This document shows positions 10,513-21,486 of a stretch of 64,000 bases of DNA, piece by piece (the first letter of the stretch is position 1; each line of letters begins with the position of its first letter). Made by a program: the position numbers and the translations under genes. This DNA is from Beverwykella pulmonaria (lineage: Eukaryota; Ascomycota; Dothideomycetes; Pleosporales; Melanommataceae). The notes below the pieces were generated by a model. It was not told the DNA's origin. It was given only the letters and a program-made list of their open reading frames with translations, and searched no databases. The DNA is taken from assembly GCA_001599595.1 (NCBI GenBank), contig BCHH01000004.1, positions 565,905-629,904 on the forward strand, read 5' to 3'.

Positions 10513-12831
10513 ATGGTCTTCTTCTCAGCAATTAGCTTGGTAACAATTGTGTCTCTGACGCCTATAGTAATCGGTGCTGTAGGTCCAGACTGCATCAATG
10601 GGCCTTTGAAATCGAACAAAATCTGCGATGTAAACGCAGACTCGGCAAAACGCGCTTCTGCGCTTGTTGCAGCAATGCGCCAACAGGAGAAGCTTGCAAA
10701 TCTAGTCAGGTACGTGTCAAAGAGCAATCGCGACATCAGCAACTAAGCGGTCCATAGCAAGTCTCCCGGTGTCTCACGTCTCGGACTCCCAGCATATAAT
10801 TGGTGGGGCGAAGCTCTTCATGGTGTGGCTGGGGCTCCCGGAATCAGCTTCTCCGGTGATTTCAAAACGGCAACGTCTTTCCCCATGCCACTGCTAATGT
10901 CGGCTGCTTTCGACGACGACCTTATACGCAAGGTTGCCACGATTATTGGGACCGAAGCAAGAGCTTTCAGTAACGGTGGAAAAGCCCCGTTCGATTTCTG
11001 GACGCCGAATATAAACCCCTTCAAGGATCCTCGCTGGGGTCGTGGCTCAGAAACACCTGGCGAAGACGCAGTCAGGCTCAAAGGCTATGTCAAGAGCCTG
11101 ATTTTAGGACTCGAAGGCAATAATTCGAAGGAGCGACGCATTATCGCGACATGCAAGCATTATGCCGCCAACGACCTTGAGGACTGGAAAGGCACCACAA
11201 GGCACAATTTCGACGCGAAGATAACACAGCAAGATCTAGCTGAGTACTACCTTCAGCCGTTCCAGCAATGTGCAAGAGATTCCAAAGTGGGATCATTTAT
11301 GTGTTCATACAATAGCGTCAACGGCGTCCCAGCATGTGCCAACACGTTCCTGATGGGATCAATTCTTCGAGACCACTGGAAATGGGATGAAAACAACTAT
11401 ATCACTAGCGATTGTGAGGCCGTACTAGACGTATCTCAAAACCATCACTATGCATCCTCGAACGCCGCGGGGACCGCGTTAACATTCAACGCCGGCATGG
11501 ATACCAGTTGCGAGTACTCTGGATCTTCGGATATCCCAGGTGCTTGGAACAGTGGCACGCTAAATGAGACTACTGTGAACAGAGCCCTGAGCCGTCTGTA
11601 TCACGGTCTGGTCCGCGCAGGTTACTTTGACGGCTCGGCAGCAGTGTACGCCAAACTAGGCGCCTCAGATGTTAATACCAAGGCAGCACAAGAGCTGGCG
11701 CGACAAGCCGCAACTGATGGCATTGTTATGCTGAAGAATGACATGACTCTACCGCTTCCCCTAAATCGGGACACGAAAATAGCTATGATAGGATTCTGGG
11801 CCAACGATTCGAGCAAGCTTCAAGGTGGTTACAGCGGACCAGCTCCATTCCTGCACTCGCCGGTGTACGCCGCCCAGCAGTTGGGACTTTCTGTTAAGGC
11901 TAGTACGGGGCCCGTTCTTCAGAGTAACACGGCAAGCGATACGTGGACGACGAATGCGCTCGCGGCCGCAAACAGGTCGGATTATATCCTCTATTTTGGA
12001 GGCCAGGATACGTCAGCCGCCGCCGAAGGGGTGGACAGGCTCAGTCTTGCATGGCCAGAGGCACAAATCACTCTTATTAATAAACTCAGTGGCTTGGGGA
12101 AGCCGCTGGTCATCGTCCAGATGGGCGACATGCTCGACAATACCCCGCTTCTTACTAACAAGGGTGTCAACTCCATTCTTTGGGCTAGTTGGCCAGGTCA
12201 AGATGGAGGTTCCGCGGTCATAGACATTATTTCTGGTGCGAAAGCGGTTGCAGGTCGACTCCCCGTCACTCAGTACCCAATCAATTACACCAGCCTGCCA
12301 ATGACAGACATGAACCTCAGACCCGAGGGTTCCAACCCAGGCCGTACATATAGATGGTATCCTACGCCGGTCCAACCATTCGGCTACGGCTTACACTACA
12401 CCTCTTTTAATGCCTCACTCAACCTTTTCGCACCAAGCTTCTCCATCCAAGATTTACTTGATGATTGCTCCAACACCTTCCCAGACACATGCGCGCTTCC
12501 ACCTCTCTCCATCAAAGTTGATAATACTGGCAATCGTACCTCTGACTTCGTAGCTCTAGTTTTCATCAAGAGCACGAATGGCCCGAAACCTTACCCAATC
12601 AAAACACTCACGGCGTACCGCCGCATCCGTGATATTGCGCCAGGTCTCACTAGAGATGTCTCGCTGGAATGGACGCTGGGTAATGTAGCGCGTCATGACG
12701 AGAAAGGGAATACGGTGCTTTATCCTGGGAATTACCAAATTTTGCTTGATGAGCCGGTGCAAGCGAGGTTGAATTTTACATTGACAGGCATAGAGGCGGT
12801 TCTAGATAAGTGGCCGACTCCGCCGGCATAG
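10513..12831 (+). CDS. Secreted GH3 beta-xylosidase
   Basis: Exons 10513-10709 and 10758-12831 join across a 48-bp intron (GTACGT to CATAG), restoring the family motif SPGVSRLGLPAYNWWGEALHG and giving 756 residues. A signal peptide (MVFFSAISLVTIVSLTPIVIG) precedes CINGPLKSNKICD, the usual N-terminus of fungal xylan 1,4-beta-xylosidases. The GH3 N-domain carries WTPNINPFKDPRWGRG and the nucleophile motif YITSDCEAV (Asp about 284). The C-terminal region includes GIVMLKNDMTLPLPL, WASWPGQDGG and a fibronectin-III-like tail. It would release xylose from xylo-oligosaccharides outside the cell. Several N-glycosylation sequons (for example NYT, NRT) are present. All expected parts are intact. Confidence 0.93.
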
Positions 12832-13391
12832 ATACTACCGGAGCGTAAAAAGTATTTTTTAAGGTGGAGGGAGGAGGTTTGTGGGTGGGCAGAAGCTATG
12901 ATATCTTGTTGTAAAAATTTGCACATATTGCGATCATGGATAGATGAATAATTCAGTATACAGTAGTAAAACTTAAATTTAAGCTACTTTTCGATCACCA
13001 CAGAAAAACGAAAGGTTGCAGTTCGCAAATTTTATCAAGCCTTCGTAAAATTTTGACGTTTCGACCCCAACTTTTATATATACTTTCGTTCCATATTCAG
13101 TCTCCCAGCCTGGCTACAGGTCCTTGTGTCACGTACTGAGAGGGAGTCAACCGGGCTAAGGAATCCAGTGTATTGAAAGAGTGTGAAAGCCGTACAGAGC
13201 GTAGAGCTCCGAGGGCAATTATATATAGGCCAAAGGAGGGACTAACTACAATAAAACATAGTGAGACTCTGTAGTACACATGACACTTTGACGACGGCGT
13301 CACTGCGGCGTTTAAGCGACAATTACAGCTACATCCCGAGCCATGGTGATACATGTTCTACTTTCAACGAGCCATTTTCTGCTTGCCAGGT
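12832..13391. other. Convergent 3' intergenic region
   Basis: This lies between the 3' ends of the GH3 gene (plus) and the feruloyl esterase gene (minus). It is AT-rich at 12940-13080, consistent with untranslated and polyadenylation sequence. No gene is seen. Confidence 0.5.
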
Positions 13392-14240
13392 TCACTGAAA
13401 CTGCGAAAAGAACTTCCAAACATCCCCTGGTGTAAAACTATTCACCCCAGCATCTCCCCCAGTATCACCAGGCAACGCTACATGATCGGCATCAAAAGCA
13501 GTCCACTGCGTCGGATAACTGGCATTACAGCCTTGATACACGTTCATAATGTGCTGTCTGCTGTTGGAGGCCGGCTCCCGCGCCTGCATGCTCTGACACC
13601 CGTTGTTCTTGACGAAGCGGTCTCGAATATCCCTGCCCATAGAGATCGGGAGAACGCTGTCTCTGACTCCGTGTTGGCCATAGAAAGCAATTGGGTCGTT
13701 ACCGCCGGAGCATCCAGATAGGAGGGCACCTGAGAGCACGGCAATGGCGCGGAAGTCTTTAGCACGGCTGCAAGCTAGACTGTAGCTCATGGCAGCGCCG
13801 TAAGAGAAGCCGAGAGAGAAGCGGAGCTTTTCGTTGACACAGAGGTCGTTCTCGATTTGTTGACGGATCGTGTCGATCAAAGTAATGTCCTCGCCGCCTT
13901 GATTGGCCCAGCCCTTGTTTAGTCCGTCCGGAGCAACAAAGATGGCGCTGTTCTTTGCGAGGGCTTTGAGTCCATAGTAGGGTGCCGATCCACCATCAAC
14001 AGACGTCATGTCGCCATCACGCCAGTGCAGACCGAAGATTAGGCGGTAAGGCTGGCTGTTGTTGTAGCCATCTGGAATGCGCAGGATCCAGCGGCGCTGC
14101 TTGCCGTTGACGGTCACGGTTTTGGTGCCGCTGGTCAGGGTGGGGCTTTTGCCGCAACCAGCAGTGGCAGCGTGGACGCCATTCAAGATAGTAAGGAGAA
14201 AGAGAGCACTGAGTGCGAAGAAAGAGGTTGGTAGAAACAT
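13392..14240 (-). CDS. faeC: Secreted feruloyl esterase C-type (CE1 / PHB-depolymerase-like)
   Basis: A single 282-residue exon starts at the ATG at 14240. A signal peptide (FFALSALFLLTILNGVHAA) is followed by AGCGKSP, IPDGYNNSQPYRLIFGLHW and APDGLNKGWANQGGEDI. The catalytic serine sits in GFSYGAAMSYSLAC (G-x-S-x-G), and an acidic residue and histidine follow in the expected order (the histidine in FDADHVALPGD). The length and motifs match feruloyl esterase C, a catalytic-only alpha/beta hydrolase that frees ferulic acid from arabinoxylan. It lies tail-to-tail with the GH3 beta-xylosidase and 5 kb from GH93, which fits shared use on plant hemicellulose. Confidence 0.9.
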   Translation of the reverse strand: MFLPTSFFALSALFLLTILNGVHAATAGCGKSPTLTSGTKTVTVNGKQRRWILRIPDGYNNSQPYRLIFGLHWRDGDMTSVDGGSAPYYGLKALAKNSAIFVAPDGLNKGWANQGGEDITLIDTIRQQIENDLCVNEKLRFSLGFSYGAAMSYSLACSRAKDFRAIAVLSGALLSGCSGGNDPIAFYGQHGVRDSVLPISMGRDIRDRFVKNNGCQSMQAREPASNSRQHIMNVYQGCNASYPTQWTAFDADHVALPGDTGGDAGVNSFTPGDVWKFFSQFQ

Positions 14241-14714
14241 TATGGTGAGAACTCAATGGCTTCCCAAGATATCAGGTTGCGACAGACTGGATGAGCGTCA
14301 CAGCGTTTACGAAGTCCTAGTGTTTAAATATAACGGAATTTTTCGTAGGCTGTATCTCCAACTGTCCAAATCTTCCCGGCCTCTAGTGAATGTGTTGCCA
14401 TTTAGCCATTGCGCATACTATGTTCAAGAGGTCATTCCTAATGTTTCTCTAGCATGCATGCTCGCGTACACTTCGAATAGATAATGCCAAGACATTATTG
14501 AAGCGTTTAGGGGTTTGTCATGGATGTATTATATGCCGAAACCTTCTGCCGATAACCAGTTAGCATGGGCTCTCCTCGGGGAAATACTCGCGATGTCTTG
14601 GTAAACTGGAGGGAGGGGAATCTTCCGCCGGTTATCTCTTTCAAACTCTTGGTAACCTGTTTGTGTCGAGAAGACCCTTGGCATACTCGGCTAATTTGTT
14701 AAGGCAAGCGCTCG
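14241..14714. other. Promoter region of the feruloyl esterase gene
   Basis: This is about 470 bp upstream of faeC, ending at the TA duplication of the Tc1 element. No gene is seen, and no regulatory site can be named with confidence. Confidence 0.4.
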
Positions 14715-14716
14715 TA

Positions 14717-16223
14717 CACCCCTCCCATGAACGGATTTGTAGCACCGGAAAATATTTGGGGTTGTGCAAGCAGTGGCGAAAAAATGTTATTTTCTATATA
14801 AATTACATATAAAAAGTCATCAAATTAACATTACTAATCTACCACTCAGTAAATCCGCCACCGGCTTGGATGTCTGCCTTGCAACACTCATGCATAAAAG
14901 TAATATACTTCTTGATGTCATTAACCTCAATTTTCTCCCACTCCTCCTTAAGCTACTGCCTTACCTTAGCATTGGTTTTGGAAATCGCTTTGCCAGCCGC
15001 TACTTTAACAGCTGCCACACGTTTTTAATTAGATTGAAGCCTGAGGAGTTGGCTGGCTACTAGGTCTTGTAGATTCCTGGAACTTTAAAGGCAGCTCTTT
15101 CAACCTTTAGGTTATGTACTAAGGCGTTTTCTTCTACATAGATATGCCCCTTGCCTAAGGAAGCCTTATCGTCCCTCTGGTGAGCTAAAATTAAAGGTAG
15201 GATATGTTAAATATAGACCTTTGAGTCAACGGAGCCTTTATTGTTGGTACACTACTCCTTCTCAAAGAATACGAGAGGCCCATTGGCGTGGATTGAGATG
15301 ATACTCTACATTATACAGCTGCTAAAGCCCTTGAACTGTGGAACAAGGTAGTTAGGTGGTGTGAGGGATACTTCTGTTTCCCGGCGCGCCTCCTGCGGAG
15401 GCCCCTTGGAGGTCTATCGGCCGTGTGTCTACGGGTCACGTGACACATCGTATATATAGTTTCTCCGAATCCTCTGAGTATCCTCAAGGATTCGTGTCGA
15501 CTCTGATAAATCAAGCCTGTTTACTTCTGATCCATCCCTTCGTTCTGTTCCCTGCCAGTACTGCTCTCACAGGTAGCAAGCTTTCCTCAGCTCTGCGAGT
15601 AACCCATATCTCTCCTAGGCCTGCTTAAGATGTTATCTTGTTGCTCCAACTAGCTTTAGCCCACTTCTATTCTCCCTACCAAAGGTGGCTCTATGCCTAT
15701 TGTAGCCCCAAGGCTTTGTTTTGTTCAGCGATAAAAGACTTCTTATGGTGTAGAGCTCCCTTTAAAGGCCCTGATAAGCGTACGACGGCAAACGTCAATC
15801 CCAGGCTTGTGAGCAACATTCTCTCTAGTTTCCCAACGTTGCTCGGCGTTTTTAGTGGCGTGGCGAACAAGGAGGTGTTGAAGTGGCGTATTTAGTATAG
15901 GTTCTCTACCCTTAGGCTTTGTAGGAGTTGTAGGTGATTGAAGGCAATTGGAATAGTTTGTTGTGATACTCCTAGCTGTTGTGCAATTGCTACTTGCTTC
16001 CATCTGATCTCTGCAAGTGTATGGATTCTAATGCGCTCTTTGTATGTGAGTTGATAGTTTGCTGTTTTTGGTATGTTGGGTGGATAACTGCGATGGAAAA
16101 ATGCCTTGGCTTTATATTAAAGTTTTATATAAACTCAAGTGTATTCTCTAATAGCTTCATGCAGCTTCCATGCATGGGCCTGCTTTGTAACCACGCTACA
16201 AATCCGTTCATGGGAGGGAGGTG
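14717..16223 (-). mobile_element. Degenerate Tc1/mariner (DDE_3) element with nested LTR
   Basis: Terminal inverted repeats lie at 14717-14743 and 16195-16223. They share CCCATGAACGGATTTG and its flanks, and a TA dinucleotide borders each end (14715-14716, 16224-16225). On the minus strand the interior encodes a decayed transposase: an HTH start near 16090 (YKERIRIHTLAEIRWK), then a GHHKKSF-like region, WVTRRAEE near 15600, GPLVFFEKEW near 15265, VEENALVHNLK, PANSSGFNLIKNVW near 15050 and a terminal GGFTEW-like motif near 14850. Stops are scattered throughout. A 212-bp solo LTR (15360-15571) splits the transposase. Without it the element is about 1.29 kb, the normal size for Tc1/mariner. Confidence 0.85.
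15360..15571 (+). repeat. Solo LTR, family A (212 bp), copy 1
   Basis: It begins TGTGAGGGATAC and ends CTCTCACA, and is the same length as an inverted copy at 48519-48730. The flanking 5-mers are GGTGG and GGTAG, a target duplication with one transition. A TATATATAG stretch and a CACGTGAC motif are inside. It interrupts the Tc1/mariner transposase frame, so it is younger than that element. Confidence 0.85.
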
Positions 16224-17068
16224 TAATCGGGCGAAGCTCTTGGCGACATCGCTGGGTTTCTACCAAAACAACGACTTTTATGCATCTGCTTATAACGAGT
16301 TATGGATGTTAACACTTTATATTACTATTGTAAAATTAGGACTTTATATATCTATAGAACTAATCTATACTGGAAAAATTTTAGAGTTACAGTAAAGTAA
16401 TGCGATTATGGAGCTAATATATCCTGAAACTCTGAATTTGCTGGTGCACACGCCTCTGTTTTCGGTGGCAAAACCAGCAAGAGGTAATTAGAGAGGCATC
16501 TAAGCCAAACCAAAAACGGTTGTGAAGAAAAGGCTAAAATGTTTTCCTTGACCGATATGCCACTCCGATTCCGACGTCTATCATCCCGATTCCGATGTCT
16601 ATCATCCCGAGCCGAAGTGGACTTGCTTGCGTGTGATTGGTCAGGCTGTGCTGGACTGCTGAGATAATCGTGACGATATTAGTGATTCCTCGCTATCGCA
16701 AACCTTCCGACCATCCTCAACTGCTGATCTCCAACTTTCTGTGCTGCAAGACTACAACATCCAAGATAGTAACACCAGAGGTTGGCGGTGACGTCATCAA
16801 CAAGAAGAACGAGAAGATTAACAGTCCACAACAAAGGAAACCGCACGACTACAGCAAGAACTTGAATTCGGGTCCAAATCCGGCGGGGAGAGACAGGGCC
16901 TTTCTATTCGAATTAACATCTTGCCTTAAGTAGACTAGCAAACGCCCTTTGGTTGTTGTCGTGTCCACTGAACGAACACTACAACTACAACTACTTCTCA
17001 TCCCACCCCACACATCACCCAACCCATTCATCAACGCCCCGCTACAACACATTGGGCTCACCGCTGCA
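16224..17068. other. Intergenic region upstream of the NmrA-like gene
   Basis: This is about 850 bp after the Tc1 element. A pair of short direct repeats (ATTCCGAYGTCTATCATCCC) lies near 16567-16609. The open frame that precedes the NmrA start (16949-17068) looks like translated leader. No gene is seen. Confidence 0.4.
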
Positions 17069-17986
17069 ATGGCTATCAAAAATGTGGCGCTCATTGGCGC
17101 CTCCGGCACCCTCGGCCCTAGCATTCTCGCCGCGCTCAAGTCCTCCCCCTACACCCCTTTCGTCCTCAACCGTGCATCATCCAAGTCAACATACCCATCC
17201 ACATCCGTAATCACGATCCCAGACGACCTCAACGTGGAAACCCTCACTTCTCTCTTCACCTCGCACGCTATCGACGCCCTTATCCTCGCAATCGCAGGCT
17301 CGCATGTCGAACCGCAGAAGAAACTCATAGACGCCGCCTTCGCCTCGGGTGTTGAACTTGTCATCCCCGCTGAATTCGGAAGCTGTGATTCTGCAGATGC
17401 GAAGACGAATGAGATTCTGCCGCTTATGGCGGGGAAGAAGGTCGTGCGAGAGTACTTGATATCTCTTGAGGGGAAGGAGAGGGAGGGAAGGGGGGCGTTG
17501 CAGTGGACGAGCCTAGTTACCGGCCATTTCTTCGATTACGGTCTTGCGCATGGGTTGCTTAAGATGGATATCGAGAAGAAAATTGCCTATTTGGTCGATG
17601 GCGGGGATATCAAGTTCAGCGGCTCGAACCTCGGATTCATCGCGCGTGCCGTCATCGCTATTTTGGGCAAGGAGGAGACGAGGAATAAGTTGCTCTATGT
17701 GCACAGCCACCACGTCACACAGCTTGAGCTCCTCGCCGCCCTTGAAAAGGCCACGGGCGAGAAATTCGAGCGCGTGCAAATGAGTAGTGAGGCAGCGCTT
17801 GCGGAGGCAAGACCGAAGATGCTAGCCGGCGATGCGGAGGCGACCGAGGAGGTTGTTGCTGTTTGGGGTGTGGTGGCGAGTGATTGGGTCAGAAAGTCGG
17901 CGTTCGCTAATGAATTACTGGGCCTGGAAGAAGAAGATCTCGATGAGGTAGTAAAGAGGGTCGTACAGAAAGCCAAGGTGGCCTGA
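17069..17986 (+). CDS. NmrA-like / isoflavone-reductase-like NAD(P)-binding protein
   Basis: The 305-residue intronless protein starts at the ATG at 17069 (MAIKNVALIGASGTLG). The frame is open 40 codons upstream, but that part is a low-complexity leader. GASGTLG at residues 10-16 is the dinucleotide-binding loop of the atypical short-chain dehydrogenases in the NmrA/PCBER group. VELVIPAEFGSCDSADAKTN matches the conserved strand after the active-site region. Members reduce phenylpropanoid-like or unknown substrates, or act as redox sensors, and the substrate here cannot be told. The neighbouring tautomerase-like gene on the same strand may be related in function, but no operon-like link can be claimed in a fungus. 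Confidence 0.85.
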   Translation: MAIKNVALIGASGTLGPSILAALKSSPYTPFVLNRASSKSTYPSTSVITIPDDLNVETLTSLFTSHAIDALILAIAGSHVEPQKKLIDAAFASGVELVIPAEFGSCDSADAKTNEILPLMAGKKVVREYLISLEGKEREGRGALQWTSLVTGHFFDYGLAHGLLKMDIEKKIAYLVDGGDIKFSGSNLGFIARAVIAILGKEETRNKLLYVHSHHVTQLELLAALEKATGEKFERVQMSSEAALAEARPKMLAGDAEATEEVVAVWGVVASDWVRKSAFANELLGLEEEDLDEVVKRVVQKAKVA

Positions 17987-18384
17987 GCGACTAGATCACA
18001 TAATCAGAAAGGGACTCCCAGATCTACTGGGAAATAAACAGCAAGGATGGCCGAGTTCTAAGTATCACTAAAGCATTACTGCATGCTGCTCGTGGCATTA
18101 CGCTCGTGTGCTGTTATGCTTCGAGCGAGGGGCCATCCATGAGTGGAGAATGATTAGTGAACTGGACAAGCTCGATATTATCGTGATTAGTGAAACCGCG
18201 TAGTCCGCAACATGCACTCAATACCTTCAGCCGAGATGGAATGGGGACGATGGGAGGGGAAGAGCGTATAAAAGACAGCAGAAGGAAAGAAACGAGGGAA
18301 TTACAACCCACCATATCAAGCCAGTCCTCAAGTTTTTAATTATCAGCCTCTCCATCAAGCGACCAAAAGACCTTCACCGACAAA

Positions 18385-19088
18385 ATGCCCCTCTGGATAG
18401 TCTACCACCCACCCACTGTCTTCACCACTGAAGAAACCAAATCAGCACTCGCCAAGTCCATAACCTCAAGTACATACCCCCGTTCCCCTCCTCGCACTCC
18501 TGCCCTCAACGCACCCGCACAGCTACCATTCTACATCCACTCCGAGATTCTACACTTCTCCTCCCAACTAACATCAAGCTAGTATACACCGCAGCCCCCC
18601 TCCCCGCCTTCTATGTAAACGTGATCTTCATCCCCGTCTCACCAACCTCGTACTACATCGGCGGAGTTTCTCGCCCCTCCGCTGCGACTCCTAATGCAGC
18701 TCGCGGTCCGGACTCTGAGACGCCATTTATTAGAATCACGATTCAGAATATTGCACGGACGCTGAGTAGTAAGGCGCATCAGGACCTCTTCCTCGGCAAA
18801 GTAGACACGGCGCTGAAACCGTATATCGAGGACAAAGGTATGTCTCCCTCCTCTTGTTTGTTAGGTTTTCTTAGTGTGAGAGTCAGAGGTGGGGTGATAT
18901 GGGGTAGGAGATAACAGCTAATGGGAGATGTAGGCTACGACTGGGAGTACAGCGTCGAAGAAACCTCGCGCGACCTGTGGAAGATCAACGGGCTTGTCCC
19001 TCCTATGCCGAATACAGACGCGGAGATCAAGTGGCGCGAGGACAACAAGGCAAGTCCGTTTGAGAAGGAGAAGGGCGGGCTTTTGTGA
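18385..19088 (+). CDS. Tautomerase of the cis-CaaD-like family
   Basis: Three exons, 18385-18469, 18583-18837 and 18934-19088, give 164 residues. Introns are 113 bp (GTACAT to CTAG) and 96 bp (GTATGT to GTAG). The catalytic N-terminal proline follows the initiator (MPLWIVYHPP), as required in 4-oxalocrotonate-tautomerase-fold enzymes. The family segments APLPAFYVNVIFIP, PFIRITIQNIAR and WKINGLVPPMPNTDAE are present. Fungal members have unknown physiological substrates. Both junctions fall in conserved segments and keep the frame, which supports the model. Confidence 0.85.
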
Positions 19089-19479
19089 GTCTGTCTGGTA
19101 TGGGGTTTAGCCAGCGGAGTTGATTTGTTATAGTAAAGTCACTCTTTAGAACGGGATTAGGTATTTGCGTTTTGCGTTGATTTCCGAATTGGGAGATGGA
19201 GGTGTAGGTAGGTAGTCGGTCGCTTGGGTAGTCGTTGAATATATCGTTGGCTCTCTGCAGCGAGGCGCTTTCCTCGTGTTAAATGCAATCCCCGTTGCTC
19301 CTGTGAGGCTTCGTCTGTATATAATTGCCATCTCCACCTCCAAGGTCCTGCACATAGCTTCGATGTTGCAGAGGACAGAGGATAGAGGTCGATCGCAAGG
19401 AGGATGAGAAGAGAAGAAGAACGGAGTAGCGAAACAGGTACCATGTGAAAAGGGATTTGAAGAGAGCAACGATATAGGC

Positions 19480-19715
19480 TGCAAGTCTAGTGTTGATATA
19501 TATTCGCAGATCTGATTTCTATATGCTTCTAATCCCCTAAAATCTTCGCGAACCACCTCGCCCGCCGACACCGGCTTGAACACCCCCAATACTTCCTCGA
19601 TTTTTTGAAGCAACTCCCGCTAGCCCTGTGGCAAAATTTCATGCCACGAAGCCCTGCTCTTCTCAAATGCCGACTTAAACCCTAACTTTGTAGTCGTTCA
19701 TAAACAGCCATGGAA
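19480..19715 (-). pseudogene. Fragment of an unrecognised protein
   Basis: On the minus strand, one frame gives FKSAFEKSRASWHEILPQG, a TAG stop, then RELLQKIEEVLGVFKPVS and EDFRGLEAYRNQICEYIST. The composition looks protein-like and continuous across the stop, which suggests the eroded 3' end of a gene. I cannot name the family. Confidence 0.3.
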
Positions 19716-20538
19716 ATCGTTGCGGCACGAAAGGTTGAGTTTCGGGCGTTATATCCGCTATCTTCATATGCGGTCTGTGATAGAGATGAGAAAACGATTC
19801 AAATACTAGAATATGGACATGGTGAGAAGTCTTAACCTGCACGCTCCGTGGTTCACGTGCCCATGTTCGGCTTGATGGTCTCCGTTGCCGACTGTCAACT
19901 TTCAGCCTTGTCCAAGATCCGGTTAGCAGCTTTGGGCTCATATGAGAGTGCTTCGATTTGGAACCTGATGTGACATAGGGCATGCAACGCGTGAGTCGTG
20001 AGCTAGTGCGAGCTCCCAGATGCACACGTCCTTGAATAGACGACCAAATAGCAGATATTTTTATAAAACAAACAATAAGACTCGCGATTGGAATCTACTC
20101 ATCAGGTTAATCGTATTATAGCCGCCTAATGAAGTTACAGAGATCACCAAGAGTCACCATAGATGGCGAAACAGGGTACAGCCAATGACAGTCAATATGC
20201 CTTCGGAGCCGAAATTTTGCGTACACCTTCATTTTTCATGTCAGCGCTTGGAGATAAGATGTAATTGTAGTGATAGAGCCTCATCCATGACAGTTGTTAT
20301 CCCTATCGTGAGATTTTACCTTCATGAGACACTCCCTGAAGTTCACACTCAGCGGCTTGCGCTTGCAATCCGCGCGCTCCCATTCATCAGTTATCAACGC
20401 CTGACCTTCCTCAACAGCCTCTTTACTCACAGAGCGATCAAATATCCCATCTAGCATTCCCTTCTATTATGTTGAGGTTAGGAGAATTGGGAGGGTGCGG
20501 AGTGCGGATAGTGCTTTGAATGCTGTACTCCTTCACAC

Positions 20539-20721
20539 TGTTGTAAGGTGAGAGCTCTGAGTGGGAGGGGACATAATGATATTGCTTGAGGTGCCAACAT
20601 GGAACCAGGCTGGTGCTATATACTCGGACATCTGCCCAGCCATCTTGGTCACGTGCCTATCATGTGCCTGTCACGAGGATGTCACGTGTCCCAGTCTCGG
20701 CTAGCCAGCTGCCTTTCAACA
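20539..20721 (+). repeat. Solo LTR, family B (183 bp), copy 1
   Basis: It begins TGTTGTAAGGTGAGAGC and ends CTTTCAACA, with TGTTG/CAACA inverted ends. The flanking 5-mers are both CACAC (20534-20538 and 20722-20726). A second 183-bp copy in the same orientation lies at 50487-50669. It contains several GTCACGTG motifs. Confidence 0.9.
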
Positions 20722-21426
20722 CACACATCGCGATAGCCTTCTAGTTTATAGGAGCCACATCCTCCACAGCAATAATAGGGTGGCTAGGATTGAGTTTTTG
20801 AAGCTCAACATGGTAGGAGAACAGCTTTAGATAGAGAACAAACTTGTGATATAGGAAATAGTCAATCCCACATGTTTTCTTACCACGCTGGATAGTCTCG
20901 TGCTTAAAGACCTGTAATGCCTTCTTAAATCACATGTCAACAATATAGCCCTCTGCACAATGCTTCTAGTTATAAAGCTGTACGTTCGCGTTAACCTTGG
21001 CTAGGATCCTATAATTAATTGTGCCTATCTTCACTGCAGCGTTTGGCCTCTCCTCTTGCAAGATTTTATTATTTAGGTTCTTATTTTTTAACTCCTTCGC
21101 ATAAACTATCTTCTTTGCTAGTGTCTCCTACTCCTACAGAAGCCAAGGACATGTTCCCTAAGTATCCTTACACACTGCGCCCTATTGCGTAATCTTGAAA
21201 TACACTAGATCTGTATGCTTAGCTCTCTCCTTAGGAGCTTCTCCTGTTACTGCTGTTACGCGTTTCTGTTTATAGGGACATCCTCTAGCAGCAATGTGTG
21301 ATGGGATAGATCCTATGCATGTGCCCACGTGTGGGCTTGAGAGTGGCGCAATGGCGCAAGGGTGTTTTCCATGCATAAATACAGACTACGCAAGCTGAAT
21401 CGTGCTGATTCAAATTGTGCATGCCT

Positions 21427-21486
21427 TTTGGCTCAGTGGTTTAGCGCATGCAGTCGTGCCGATGATCCGGTGGATTGAAACCCTTA
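21427..21486 (+). repeat. tRNA-like segment, possible SINE head or tRNA pseudogene
   Basis: TGGCTCAGTGG resembles a Pol III A box, and GGATTGAAACC about 40 bp later resembles a B box with one C-to-T change. The stems are imperfect, so this is not a functional tRNA gene. It sits inside the inverted-repeat element. Confidence 0.3.
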
